This document shows positions 25,600 to 32,617 of a DNA stretch of 64,000 nucleotides, one piece after another. The translations under genes were made by a program, and so were the position numbers. Source of the stretch: Streptomyces fructofermentans (GTDB lineage Bacteria; Actinomycetota; Actinomycetes; Streptomycetales; Streptomycetaceae); NCBI RefSeq assembly GCF_014651055.1, contig NZ_BMWD01000022.1, positions 62,001 to 126,000 on the forward strand, read 5' to 3'. The notes under the pieces were generated by a model, which worked only from the letters and a program-made list of their open reading frames with translations, was not told the DNA's origin and did no database searches. How positions within the stretch are numbered: position 1 is the first letter of the stretch; the number at the start of each line of letters is the position of its first letter.

Positions 25600-25986
25600 A
25601 TGCTGAGGATCGGATCCGTCGTACTGGGTGTCTCGGACGTGCCGCGGGCCGCCGCGTTCTGGACACGGGCCCTGCGGTACGTACCGCGTGAGGACGCGGC
25701 CGGGCCCGAGAAGGACCCCGACGACTGGATCGTCCTGGTCCCGGAGGACGGACAGGGACCCCAACTCGCCCTCGGTGTCAGCTCCACACCGGCCCAGGAG
25801 CACCCCCGGGTGCATCTGGACCTGTACACGGAGGACGCCGAGGAGCAGGCCGCGGAGATCGAACGGCTGGTCTCCCTGGGCGCACGGCACGTCGACTGGG
25901 ACCTGTACCCGGACGACCCCGACTTCGTCGTCCTGTCCGACCCCGACGGCAACCGCTTCTGCGTCATCGACACCACCCACGGCTGA
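25600..25986 (+). CDS. VOC-family protein (glyoxalase/bleomycin-resistance fold)
   Basis: A 128-residue protein with two beta-alpha-beta-beta-beta modules. Family blocks are GVSDVPRAAAFWTRALRY at the N-terminus and FVVLSDPDGNRFCVID at the C-terminus. The His in HPRVHLDLYTED is a candidate metal ligand. Substrate unknown. It converges with the HAD hydrolase gene, with only 52 bases between stops. Confidence 0.88.
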   Translation: MLRIGSVVLGVSDVPRAAAFWTRALRYVPREDAAGPEKDPDDWIVLVPEDGQGPQLALGVSSTPAQEHPRVHLDLYTEDAEEQAAEIERLVSLGARHVDWDLYPDDPDFVVLSDPDGNRFCVIDTTHG

Positions 25987-26038
25987 GGGCCGGACTGCCG
26001 GACGCCGTGGGCGAGTCACGCGAACGGAGCCGCAGACG

Positions 26039-26641
26039 TCATCCGGCGAGTCGCGCCCTCAGCCCCTCCGAGCCGGTGAACAGGTGACCGCGCATGCCGA
26101 GGGCCTCGGCGGCGCGGACGTTCTCCGGGCGGTCGTCGACGAAGAGCACGCGGTCGGCGTGTTCCTCGCGCAGGGCCTCCAGACACCACCGGTACGCGTC
26201 CGGCTCGGGTTTGGCCCGGCCGATGCGGCAGGAGAAGGCCCGTACGGCGAAGAGCCCGAGCCAGTCGTGGCGGGCCTCGTAGTGGACGGCCAGCTCCTCG
26301 GGGATGTTCGAGAGCAGCCCGATCCGCCCGCCCCGCACGGCCAGTTGCTCGACAAGGGCGACCATGGCGTCGTCGGTGCCGCTCCAACTGTCGATGTCTG
26401 CCTCGACGAGCCGGGTGACGCGGTGTTCGTCGAAGCGCGTGCCGAGCGCGTCGGCGACGCGGTGCCAGTAGTCCGCCCCGCCCACGTCCCCGCGGTCGTA
26501 CGGGGGACGCTGCGCCCAGTAGGCGGGCCAGAAGGCAGCCGCCGGCACGCCCGCCGTCCGCACGAGGCGGTCCTTGCCCTCGGGCGACTGGTGGCGCGCG
26601 ATGACGCCGAAGAGGTCGAAGAGCACGGTGGTGCCGGTCAT
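26039..26641 (-). CDS. HAD-superfamily hydrolase
   Basis: A 200-residue phosphatase-like enzyme. Motif I is VLFDLFGVI, in which the second acid of DxD is Phe-Gly rather than Asp, as seen in dehalogenase-like or epoxide-hydrolase-N-like members. Motif II is LLSNIPEE, motif III has Lys in GRAKPEPDAYR, and motif IV is VLFVDDRPENVRAA. The start ATG 26641 lies five bases after the DeoR stop, with GGAAG overlapping the end of that gene. The two are therefore translated together, and the substrate is probably a sugar phosphate or related metabolite. Confidence 0.88.
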   Translation of the reverse strand: MTGTTVLFDLFGVIARHQSPEGKDRLVRTAGVPAAAFWPAYWAQRPPYDRGDVGGADYWHRVADALGTRFDEHRVTRLVEADIDSWSGTDDAMVALVEQLAVRGGRIGLLSNIPEELAVHYEARHDWLGLFAVRAFSCRIGRAKPEPDAYRWCLEALREEHADRVLFVDDRPENVRAAEALGMRGHLFTGSEGLRARLAG

Positions 26642-26646
26642 CGGCG

Positions 26647-27405
26647 TCACATCTTCCGTACGGTCACGCCCGCGGCCGTCAGCCGGTCGGTCTGGTCCTC
26701 GGGAGCGGACCCGTCGGTGACCACGGCATGCAGCGCCGAGACGGGTGCCACGAAGGCCAACGCGGTACGGGTCAGTTTCGCGCCCTCCGCCACGGCGATG
26801 ACACGGCGGGCGGAGGCCATCGCGGCTCGCTTGGCCGCGGCGTCCTCGAGGTCGTAGGCCGTCAGTCCGTTCGCCGCGTCCAGACCGCAGCACCCGATAA
26901 CGGCGGTGTCGAAGCGCAACGCCGCAAGCGACGCCTCGGTGAGGGGGCCGGTCAGGGCCTGCTCACCCGGCCGGGGCCGGCCGCCCGGGACGAGCAGGGT
27001 CAGGTGCGGGGCACCCACCAGTGCGTTCACCGCGTGCAGGGACAGCGGCATCACGGTGATCCGGCGGTGTTCCAGCGCGCGGGCCACCTCCAGGCAGGTG
27101 GTCCCGCTGTCGAGAACGACGGACTCGCCGTCGGAGATCAGCTCCGCCACCTCGGCGGCGATGCGGCGCTTGGCCTCCGACGCCTCCTGCGAGCGCAGGG
27201 CGAACGGGGGCTCCTCGCCACGCAGCAGCAGGCTCCTCGCTCCGCCGCGGTAGCGCTCCAGCACGCCCTGCGCCGCCAGGGTCTCCAGGTCGCGGCGGAC
27301 GGTCATCTCCGAGGCCCCGGTGAGTTCGGCGAGTTCCGCGACGCCGACCCGGCCCGCCTCCCGCACAGCCTCGGTGATCCGTCTCAATCGCTCGGTGCTC
27401 GCCAT
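26647..27405 (-). CDS. DeoR/GlpR-family transcriptional regulator
   Basis: 252 residues. The N-terminal helix-turn-helix VGVAELAELTGASEMTVRRDLE is classic DeoR. The C-terminal DeoRC sensor domain has SVVLDSGTTCLEVA and later DTAVIGCCGLD, which bind a phosphorylated sugar effector. The start ATG 27405 has no Shine-Dalgarno. It is divergent from an MFS gene, with a 72-bp shared region holding two dyads. It likely represses itself, the HAD gene and the transporter until a sugar phosphate accumulates. Confidence 0.92.
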   Translation of the reverse strand: MASTERLRRITEAVREAGRVGVAELAELTGASEMTVRRDLETLAAQGVLERYRGGARSLLLRGEEPPFALRSQEASEAKRRIAAEVAELISDGESVVLDSGTTCLEVARALEHRRITVMPLSLHAVNALVGAPHLTLLVPGGRPRPGEQALTGPLTEASLAALRFDTAVIGCCGLDAANGLTAYDLEDAAAKRAAMASARRVIAVAEGAKLTRTALAFVAPVSALHAVVTDGSAPEDQTDRLTAAGVTVRKM

Positions 27406-27428
27406 GAACCAATTGAACAACCAAGCTG

Positions 27429-27449
27429 TGCGAAACACAACCTTTCGCA
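27429..27449. promoter_or_regulatory. Inverted repeat in the DeoR/MFS divergent promoter
   Basis: TGCGAAA-cacaacc-TTTCGCA gives perfect 7-bp arms with a 7-bp spacer midway between the divergent start codons. It is the best candidate operator for the DeoR protein. Confidence 0.6.
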
Positions 27450-27465
27450 AATGGATTTTGTTCGA

Positions 27466-27479
27466 TACGTTCGGAACGT
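27466..27479 (+). promoter_or_regulatory. Dyad and -10 element before a leaderless MFS start
   Basis: ACGTTC-G-GAACGT (27467-27479) is a perfect 6-1-6 dyad. TACGTT at 27466-27471 fits a TANNNT -10 box six bases before the GTG at 27478, so the mRNA may begin at the start codon. A bound repressor here would cover the start site. Confidence 0.45.
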
Positions 27480-27480
27480 G
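27478..27480 (+). other. Start codon choice for the MFS gene
   Basis: GTG 27478 (VERHLRAGRLATF) is preferred to ATG 27451 because the -10 element TACGTT lies between them. Neither has a Shine-Dalgarno sequence. Confidence 0.5.
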
Positions 27481-28680
27481 GAAAGACACCTGCGAGCCGG
27501 ACGGCTGGCCACCTTCGCGTACTTCACCCTCAACGGCTTCCTGCTGGGCATGTGGATCGTCCACATCCCCGACATCGAGCACCGTGTGGGAATCGGCCAC
27601 GCCACGCTCGGCTGGCTCCTGCTGCTCCTCGGGGCGGGAGCCTTCACGGGAATGCAGGCCGTCGGCCCCCTCACCGACCGCTTCGGCGCCCGCACCGTCG
27701 TACCGGCCAGCGCGGCAGTGTGCAGCGCGGCCGTGGTGCTGCCCGGCCTCGCGACGAACGCGTGGACGCTCGGCGCCGCGCTGCTGGCGCTCGGCCTCGC
27801 CAACGGCTGCCTGGACGTCAGCATGAACGCCCATGCCGTCCAGGTGGAACGCGCCTACGCGCGCCCCGTCATGTCCGCCTTCCACGCCACGTTCTCGATC
27901 GGCGGCGTCCTCGCCGCGCTGATCGGCGCGGGCACCCTGAGCTGGGGCTGGACCCCCGCCGCCACCCTCGGCGCGACAGCGGTCGTCGGCCTCGCGGCCT
28001 CCGCCCTGGCCGCACCGGCGCTGCTCCGCCCCGAGCGCGCGGTCGCCGCGGAGACACCCGGCCCTGCGGTGAGGACCCGCCGCCGCACTCCCCGCCACAT
28101 CTGGCTGCTGGCGGTCCTCGCGTTCATGGTCATGCTCAGCGAAGGCGTCGCGAACGACTGGAGCACGCTGCACCTGAGCCGCGTACTGGACGCGCCCGCC
28201 GCGACCGCCGCACTCGCGTACGGGGCCTTCGCCACCGCCATGACCGTGGGCCGTCTGCTGGCCGACCGCCTGTCCGCCCGCTTCGGCCCGGTGGCCATCC
28301 TCCGCTACGGGGCCTCCGTCGCCGCGATCGGTCTGGCCGCGGCCGCCCTCTCCCCCTGGATTCCGCTCGCCCTGGTCGGCTGGACGGTGTTCGGAGCGGG
28401 GCTGTCCGGCTGTGTCCCCCAGCTCTTCAGCGCGGCGGGCCACACCGACCACGAGGCCGCGGGCGCCAACGTCTCCCGCGTCGCCGGCATCGGCTACATC
28501 GGCATGCTCGCCGGGCCCGCCGTCATCGGACCGCTGACCCATGTCATGCCCCTCAACCTCGCCTTCCTGCTCCCCGTGGTGTTCTGCGTGATCGCCGCGG
28601 GCGCGGCGGGGATCCTCCGGCCCCGGACCGAGGCCGTCCCTCGCCCGACGGTGGAACCGGCGGCCGAACCGGCGGCCTGA
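27478..28680 (+). CDS. MFS transporter, sugar-permease/FucP-like type
   Basis: About 400 residues with 12 membrane helices in two groups of six, split by a short Arg-rich cytoplasmic loop (RTRRRTPRH). The MFS motif after helix 2 is GPLTDRFGARTV and its repeat in the second half is GRLLADRLSARFG. N-terminal features (FTLNGFLLGMWIVHIPDIEHRVGIG) and ANGCLDVSMNAHAVQVER resemble the fucose-permease and YfkF-like group. The divergent DeoR regulator supports a sugar or polyol substrate, but export of a toxic compound cannot be excluded. Confidence 0.88.
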   Translation: MERHLRAGRLATFAYFTLNGFLLGMWIVHIPDIEHRVGIGHATLGWLLLLLGAGAFTGMQAVGPLTDRFGARTVVPASAAVCSAAVVLPGLATNAWTLGAALLALGLANGCLDVSMNAHAVQVERAYARPVMSAFHATFSIGGVLAALIGAGTLSWGWTPAATLGATAVVGLAASALAAPALLRPERAVAAETPGPAVRTRRRTPRHIWLLAVLAFMVMLSEGVANDWSTLHLSRVLDAPAATAALAYGAFATAMTVGRLLADRLSARFGPVAILRYGASVAAIGLAAAALSPWIPLALVGWTVFGAGLSGCVPQLFSAAGHTDHEAAGANVSRVAGIGYIGMLAGPAVIGPLTHVMPLNLAFLLPVVFCVIAAGAAGILRPRTEAVPRPTVEPAAEPAA

Positions 28681-29185
28681 CCGGGGGCTCACCGGGAGGC
28701 TGACCAAGGGCTCCATAGGCGGCCTGATCTCCGCCGGTCGGGGCCGGTTCCGCCCCGGGCGGGACGAGCGGGATCCGCCGGACAGCCCGCCGTCCGCCCG
28801 CTGCCGCCCGCCTGGGCGCCCTCGGCACCAGCCGCTGACGCACGGCAGGGCGGCGGGTCCGGCAGCCGCGTCGCCGGGAACGGAGGTGGTCCGTTCCCGG
28901 GCCCGCAGCTCGAGCCCGGGAACGGGAAGGCCGGGGGGCCACGGCCACGGGCGCGAGCGCGATCGCACGCCGTTCGTCGTTCGTCGTACGTCGTACGTCG
29001 TACGGAGCGAAGTACGTGGCCGGAGTGCGCGTCCGTCGTGGGCATCCGCCCTGATGGATCGGCGTACGCGGGCGCAGGCCGGCATCGGCGTCTGCTGGCC
29101 CATCCGCCCCACGCGCCCACCCGAACGAACGACCTCACGCCCTCGGGCACGGCCGTTGTCAGTGCCACCTGCAACCGTGGTGAAC
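28681..29185. other. Gene-free intergenic stretch
   Basis: About 500 bases between the MFS gene and a hypothetical gene. I see no convincing coding frame. The heptamer repeat at 28971-29005 is its main structure. Confidence 0.5.
28971..29005. repeat. Tandem 7-bp repeat, CGTWCGT
   Basis: Five adjacent heptamers: CGTTCGT twice, CGTACGT twice and CGTACGG. They lie in non-coding DNA 181 bases before the next gene. Because CGTACG is self-complementary, the array can also fold. Confidence 0.75.
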
Positions 29186-29587
29186 ATGACGACCGCTGTG
29201 GAAGCCGAGACGAACAACCTGGTCGCGGCGCTGCGGCTGCCGGTGTGGAACACGCTCGCGGCGCGGGCCGACACCATCCGCCGGTCTCTGCCGCCCCGCC
29301 CCGATTCGGCCGGTGAGCGGTACGCGTGGCTTCGCGACCTGACTCCCGAGCAGGCCCGCCGCGCCTCGCTCCTGGATCACCTGGAAGCCCTCTGTTCCCA
29401 CCTCTCCGGCCGCCCGGCCCTCGGCTACGCCCCCGACGACCCGCTGCCCGACGAGGCCCTCCAGGAGGCCGAGGGATTCAATCCGTCCCTCACCCGACTC
29501 ATCGCCCGCTACCGACAGACTCAGGCCGCCGCCTGCCCCGCTCCCCCGCCGCACGTCTCCGCGGACATCCCGGCGGACGTCTCCTGA
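29186..29587 (+). CDS. Hypothetical protein
   Basis: 133 residues, soluble and helical: RLPVWNTLAARADTIRRSLPPRP, ERYAWLRDLTPEQARRASLLDHLEALCSHL, then a Pro-rich tail. Third-position G+C is very high, so the frame is coding. There is no motif I recognise. The ATG at 29186 has only a weak GTGGTG upstream. Confidence 0.65.
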   Translation: MTTAVEAETNNLVAALRLPVWNTLAARADTIRRSLPPRPDSAGERYAWLRDLTPEQARRASLLDHLEALCSHLSGRPALGYAPDDPLPDEALQEAEGFNPSLTRLIARYRQTQAAACPAPPPHVSADIPADVS

Positions 29588-29773
29588 CGGCGTCCGGGGC
29601 CCCGCCCGAGAGGTAAACGCGGTGGTCGGCCGCGCGGTGGGCCGAGGAGCAGGCGCGTGGGCGTCCCGACCGGCTCCGGATCGCCGCCCGCGCGGAAGCC
29701 ACCCTGCGTACGGTCAACGCGGTCCGTTACCGTACGCGACTTGGGAGAACCAAAGAGGAAGGGCCGCGTCGCG

Positions 29774-30346
29774 ATGACCGAGACACACGTGTCGGTGTGG
29801 TGGGAACTGCTGCCGGCCGAGGTACGCAAGGAGATCGACGACCTGGTCCGCAGGGACGCCCGACTCCAGGCGATCCACCTCGCCCTCGAAGCCGGCCGCA
29901 TCCACGGGCTGGGGGTCCACGAAGCCCAACTCGTCGTCCACGGACGGTACGTGCACCACAGCGGCGGCATCACCCGCGCGCCCGACCGCCCTCTCGACCC
30001 GGACTCCTTGGCCGCCCGCGCAGCGGAATGCCCCGGCCGCGTCGTGGCCATCGAGGCCGTCTGGGACGGCGACACGGTGCACGACTGGTTCGTGGACCTG
30101 CTCGCCGTCACCGAAGACCCTGCGGGCGACCACCGGTTGGCAACGATCCCCTGGGGCGCGGCAGTACGGTTCCTCGGAGACGACGCTGCCGACGCGCGCC
30201 ACCCGTCGGCGACGGCCGCGGACAGAGTCGGCCGCGATCTGGCCGCCCGCCTCTCCGTACCGTTCCACTTCGCGAGCCCGGACACCCCGGACGACGGGGC
30301 CCCACGACTTCGGAGCTCGTCCTGGCCCTCACCGACGAGATCCTGA
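29774..30346 (+). CDS. Hypothetical protein, C-terminus probably frameshifted
   Basis: The 190-residue reading starts MTETHVSVWWELLPAEVRKEIDDLVRR after GAGGAAGGG. It is well coded until the G4C4 run at 30296-30303. There the annotated frame turns into Ser/Arg-rich residues and stops. The next frame continues for about 30 codons with perfect coding character (SELVLALTDEILNVPGTERIITVSLAD). A one-base loss in the run would explain this, so the natural C-terminus is probably longer. No family recognised. Confidence 0.7.
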   Translation: MTETHVSVWWELLPAEVRKEIDDLVRRDARLQAIHLALEAGRIHGLGVHEAQLVVHGRYVHHSGGITRAPDRPLDPDSLAARAAECPGRVVAIEAVWDGDTVHDWFVDLLAVTEDPAGDHRLATIPWGAAVRFLGDDAADARHPSATAADRVGRDLAARLSVPFHFASPDTPDDGAPRLRSSSWPSPTRS

Positions 30347-30532
30347 ACGTTCCGGGGACGGAGCGGATCATCACCGTGAGCCTGGCCGACGCCGGTCGCG
30401 GCCGACTCCGGCCGAGGCATGCTACCGACAACTGTCGTCGTACCCCTGCCCACGCGAGCGCAGGTGGTCGACACGGTCCGACAGATCCTCCCCCTCCGAA
30501 CGCCTCTCCACCGGATGGCTTTCACCCGGTGG

Positions 30533-31420
30533 TCAGGTCGCGGTGGGAGTGTGGGGCGCTGCCGCGATCTGGGCCATCGTCCGAAGTTTCGTGAAGTAGG
30601 AGGCGCAGTACTCCTCGTTGATCCGGGGCACGATCCTGTCGAGGTCTGCGATGCAGCCCCAGAGGCGGGCGATGCCGCTGTCGTCGAGCCCGTCGTTCAG
30701 CTCCCTCCGTACGAGGCCGGCGACGTCCGCGTCCAGGAGGACCAGGTCCACGCCGTCGAAGTCCACGCCGCGGAAGCCGTCGGGGAACAGTGCGCTCAGG
30801 TGGTCCTCCCACAGCCGGGCGAGTTCGCCCTCGGGCTGTGCGCCGCCCACGCCGAGGGATGTCGTCTCTGCCGCGGAGGGTGGGCGAAGGAGCAGGGAGA
30901 CGGCGTCGAAGACGGCACGCACCATGGCGACGGCCTGGACCGGGCGGAGAGCGGCACTTGACGCGGTGCCCTGTGTGAGCTTGTCGCGGAGCAGTCGGCT
31001 GAGGTCGAGTTCGGCGGCGAGTCCGGCCGTGATGAGCCCTGCTTCGGCGGCACGCTCGATCAGGTCGTGGAGTGGCTCGTTCGTGGCCAGCCGCTCGGCG
31101 AGGACGTGCTCCAGGGCGAACAGGGAATGCGTGACGGCGACGGTGGCGAACTCGTACCGGAAGTAGGAGTGCCGGATGAGCTCGCGGGAGGTTTCCATCG
31201 CGCTCATGACGTACATCGAAGCCTCGCCCGGCAGAACCAGGCCGGCTACCAGGGCGTGCATGTCCGCAGGGTCGAGAGCGAGGTCGCGGACGCGCGGGTC
31301 CCGTACCGGCAGGGGTGGGTCGGTCGGCGGTGGCGGGGTGTTCACCGGTGCAGTCTTGTCGTCGAAAGGCTGTCGGGGCCATCGGATTTGCTCGGGCCGG
31401 TTGGTGACCCGCTGCCGCAT
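30533..31420 (-). CDS. Hypothetical protein
   Basis: A 295-residue mostly helical soluble protein. Stretches include LVLPGEASMYVMSAMETSRELIRHSYFRYEFATVAVTHSLFALEHVLAERL and a C-terminal VDLVLLDADVAGLVRRELNDGL. The HSYFRYEFATVA...ALE pattern resembles membrane-less HEPN-like or DUF4145-like helices, but I cannot assign a family. ATG 31420 (MRQRVTN) is preferred; a longer frame upstream looks non-coding. Confidence 0.65.
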   Translation of the reverse strand: MRQRVTNRPEQIRWPRQPFDDKTAPVNTPPPPTDPPLPVRDPRVRDLALDPADMHALVAGLVLPGEASMYVMSAMETSRELIRHSYFRYEFATVAVTHSLFALEHVLAERLATNEPLHDLIERAAEAGLITAGLAAELDLSRLLRDKLTQGTASSAALRPVQAVAMVRAVFDAVSLLLRPPSAAETTSLGVGGAQPEGELARLWEDHLSALFPDGFRGVDFDGVDLVLLDADVAGLVRRELNDGLDDSGIARLWGCIADLDRIVPRINEEYCASYFTKLRTMAQIAAAPHTPTAT

Positions 31421-31878
31421 GTCGCCACCGGCCCGATCCGGCCCGGAACCCGCCCTCGCGCGCTCAGAACCGGGGACACCGGAGTGCAGCTCCTCGTGCT
31501 GACGGGACCGAGATCGCACGAGTGCCGGGCTCGGCGCTCAACAGCGTGCGGCCTCCCCCGGGCAGGACGGGCGCCCAGGGAGCCAGGAGGGCGAGGCCTT
31601 CCCGGCCGGCCCCACGGCCGGCCGGCGGAGCACGGTCGCCGCGTCACCCCTTCTGTGGTGCCCGGCGCCACCCGGGCGCGACCGCCAAGCCTCGTCACGA
31701 CCGTTCCACGGTCCGCCCGGCGTCGACCTCGCGATATTTCGCCCCGGTAAGATCATCTATGATATGCGCAGCAGGTCGACCGACACAGGTGCGGCGGTGT
31801 GCGCTGCCAGTGCCGGAGCCCTGCACGGATTGCTCCTATGATCGGGTGCAACCATTCGAATTCAGAGGAGCGGAGCAA
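31421..31878. other. Intergenic region with the cyclophilin promoter
   Basis: No gene is seen in this 458-bp stretch. Its right third is relatively A+T-rich. Two TATGAT hexamers (31758-31763 and 31837-31842) fit -10 boxes for the cyclophilin gene; no good -35 is visible. Confidence 0.4.
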
Positions 31879-32370
31879 ATGAGCCAGAACGTATTCTTCG
31901 AGGTGACCGCGAACGGCAAGCCGCTCGGTCGTATCGAGTTCAAGCTGTACGACGACGTCGTCCCGAAGACCGCGCAGAACTTCCGCGAGCTGGCGACCGG
32001 TGAGCACGGTTACGGCTACAAGGGCTCGCCGTTCCACCGCGTCATCCCGGACTTCATGCTCCAGGGCGGCGACTTCACCAACCAGAACGGCACGGGCGGC
32101 AAGAGCATCTACGGCGAGAAGTTCGCCGACGAGAACTTCCAGCTCAAGCACACCAAGCCGGGCCTGCTCTCCATGGCCAACGCGGGCCCGAACACCAACG
32201 GTTCGCAGTTCTTCATCACGACGATCGTCACCGACTGGCTCGACGGCAAGCACGTCGTCTTCGGCGAGGTCGTCGCGGGCATGGACGTCGTCAAGGCCAT
32301 CGAGGGCTTCGGCAGCCGCTCCGGCTCCACGGCCGAGAAGATCGTCATCTCGGACTCCGGCACCGTCTGA
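31879..32370 (+). CDS. Peptidyl-prolyl cis-trans isomerase, cyclophilin type
   Basis: 163 residues, a complete single-domain cyclophilin that catalyses proline isomerisation during folding in the cytoplasm. The active-site block FHRVIPDFMLQGGDFT (Arg, Phe, Gln), the SMANAGPNTNGSQFFIT block and the DGKHVVFGEV block are all intact. The sequence is closer to eukaryote-like PpiA forms of actinobacteria than to PpiB of enterobacteria. GAGGAG precedes ATG 31879. Likely a constitutively expressed housekeeping gene. Confidence 0.96.
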   Translation: MSQNVFFEVTANGKPLGRIEFKLYDDVVPKTAQNFRELATGEHGYGYKGSPFHRVIPDFMLQGGDFTNQNGTGGKSIYGEKFADENFQLKHTKPGLLSMANAGPNTNGSQFFITTIVTDWLDGKHVVFGEVVAGMDVVKAIEGFGSRSGSTAEKIVISDSGTV

Positions 32371-32386
32371 GCGGCTTCCGGCCCCT

Positions 32387-32420
32387 CGGAACCCAGCCGG
32401 GCGTCCCGCCCGGGGTTCCG
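32387..32420 (+). terminator. Terminator of the cyclophilin gene
   Basis: CGGAACCC...GGGTTCCG pairs around a smaller CGGGCG/CGCCCG stem, starting 16 bases after the stop codon. Confidence 0.65.
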
Positions 32421-32556
32421 ATGCCTAGGGCGGTCGCCCGCCGTCTCCGTACGGCATGGTTTCACCGCCCTTGCCGCGCCACGGGATCGGGGCTCCTCGC
32501 CGGGTGAGTCCGTGCCGGCTCCACCCGACGACGGCCCCCGTCCCACGGCCGCCCTC

Positions 32557-32585
32557 TTGGCCCCCCTCTCCACGAGGGGGGCCAA
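32557..32585 (-). terminator. Terminator of the P-type ATPase gene
   Basis: TTGGCCCCCCTC-tccac-GAGGGGGGCCAA forms a perfect 12-bp stem with a 5-base loop, 32 bases beyond the ATPase stop. Confidence 0.75.
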
Positions 32586-32617
32586 CGTGTTTGCATGCGC
32601 CTCCCGTTGGGAGCCGC

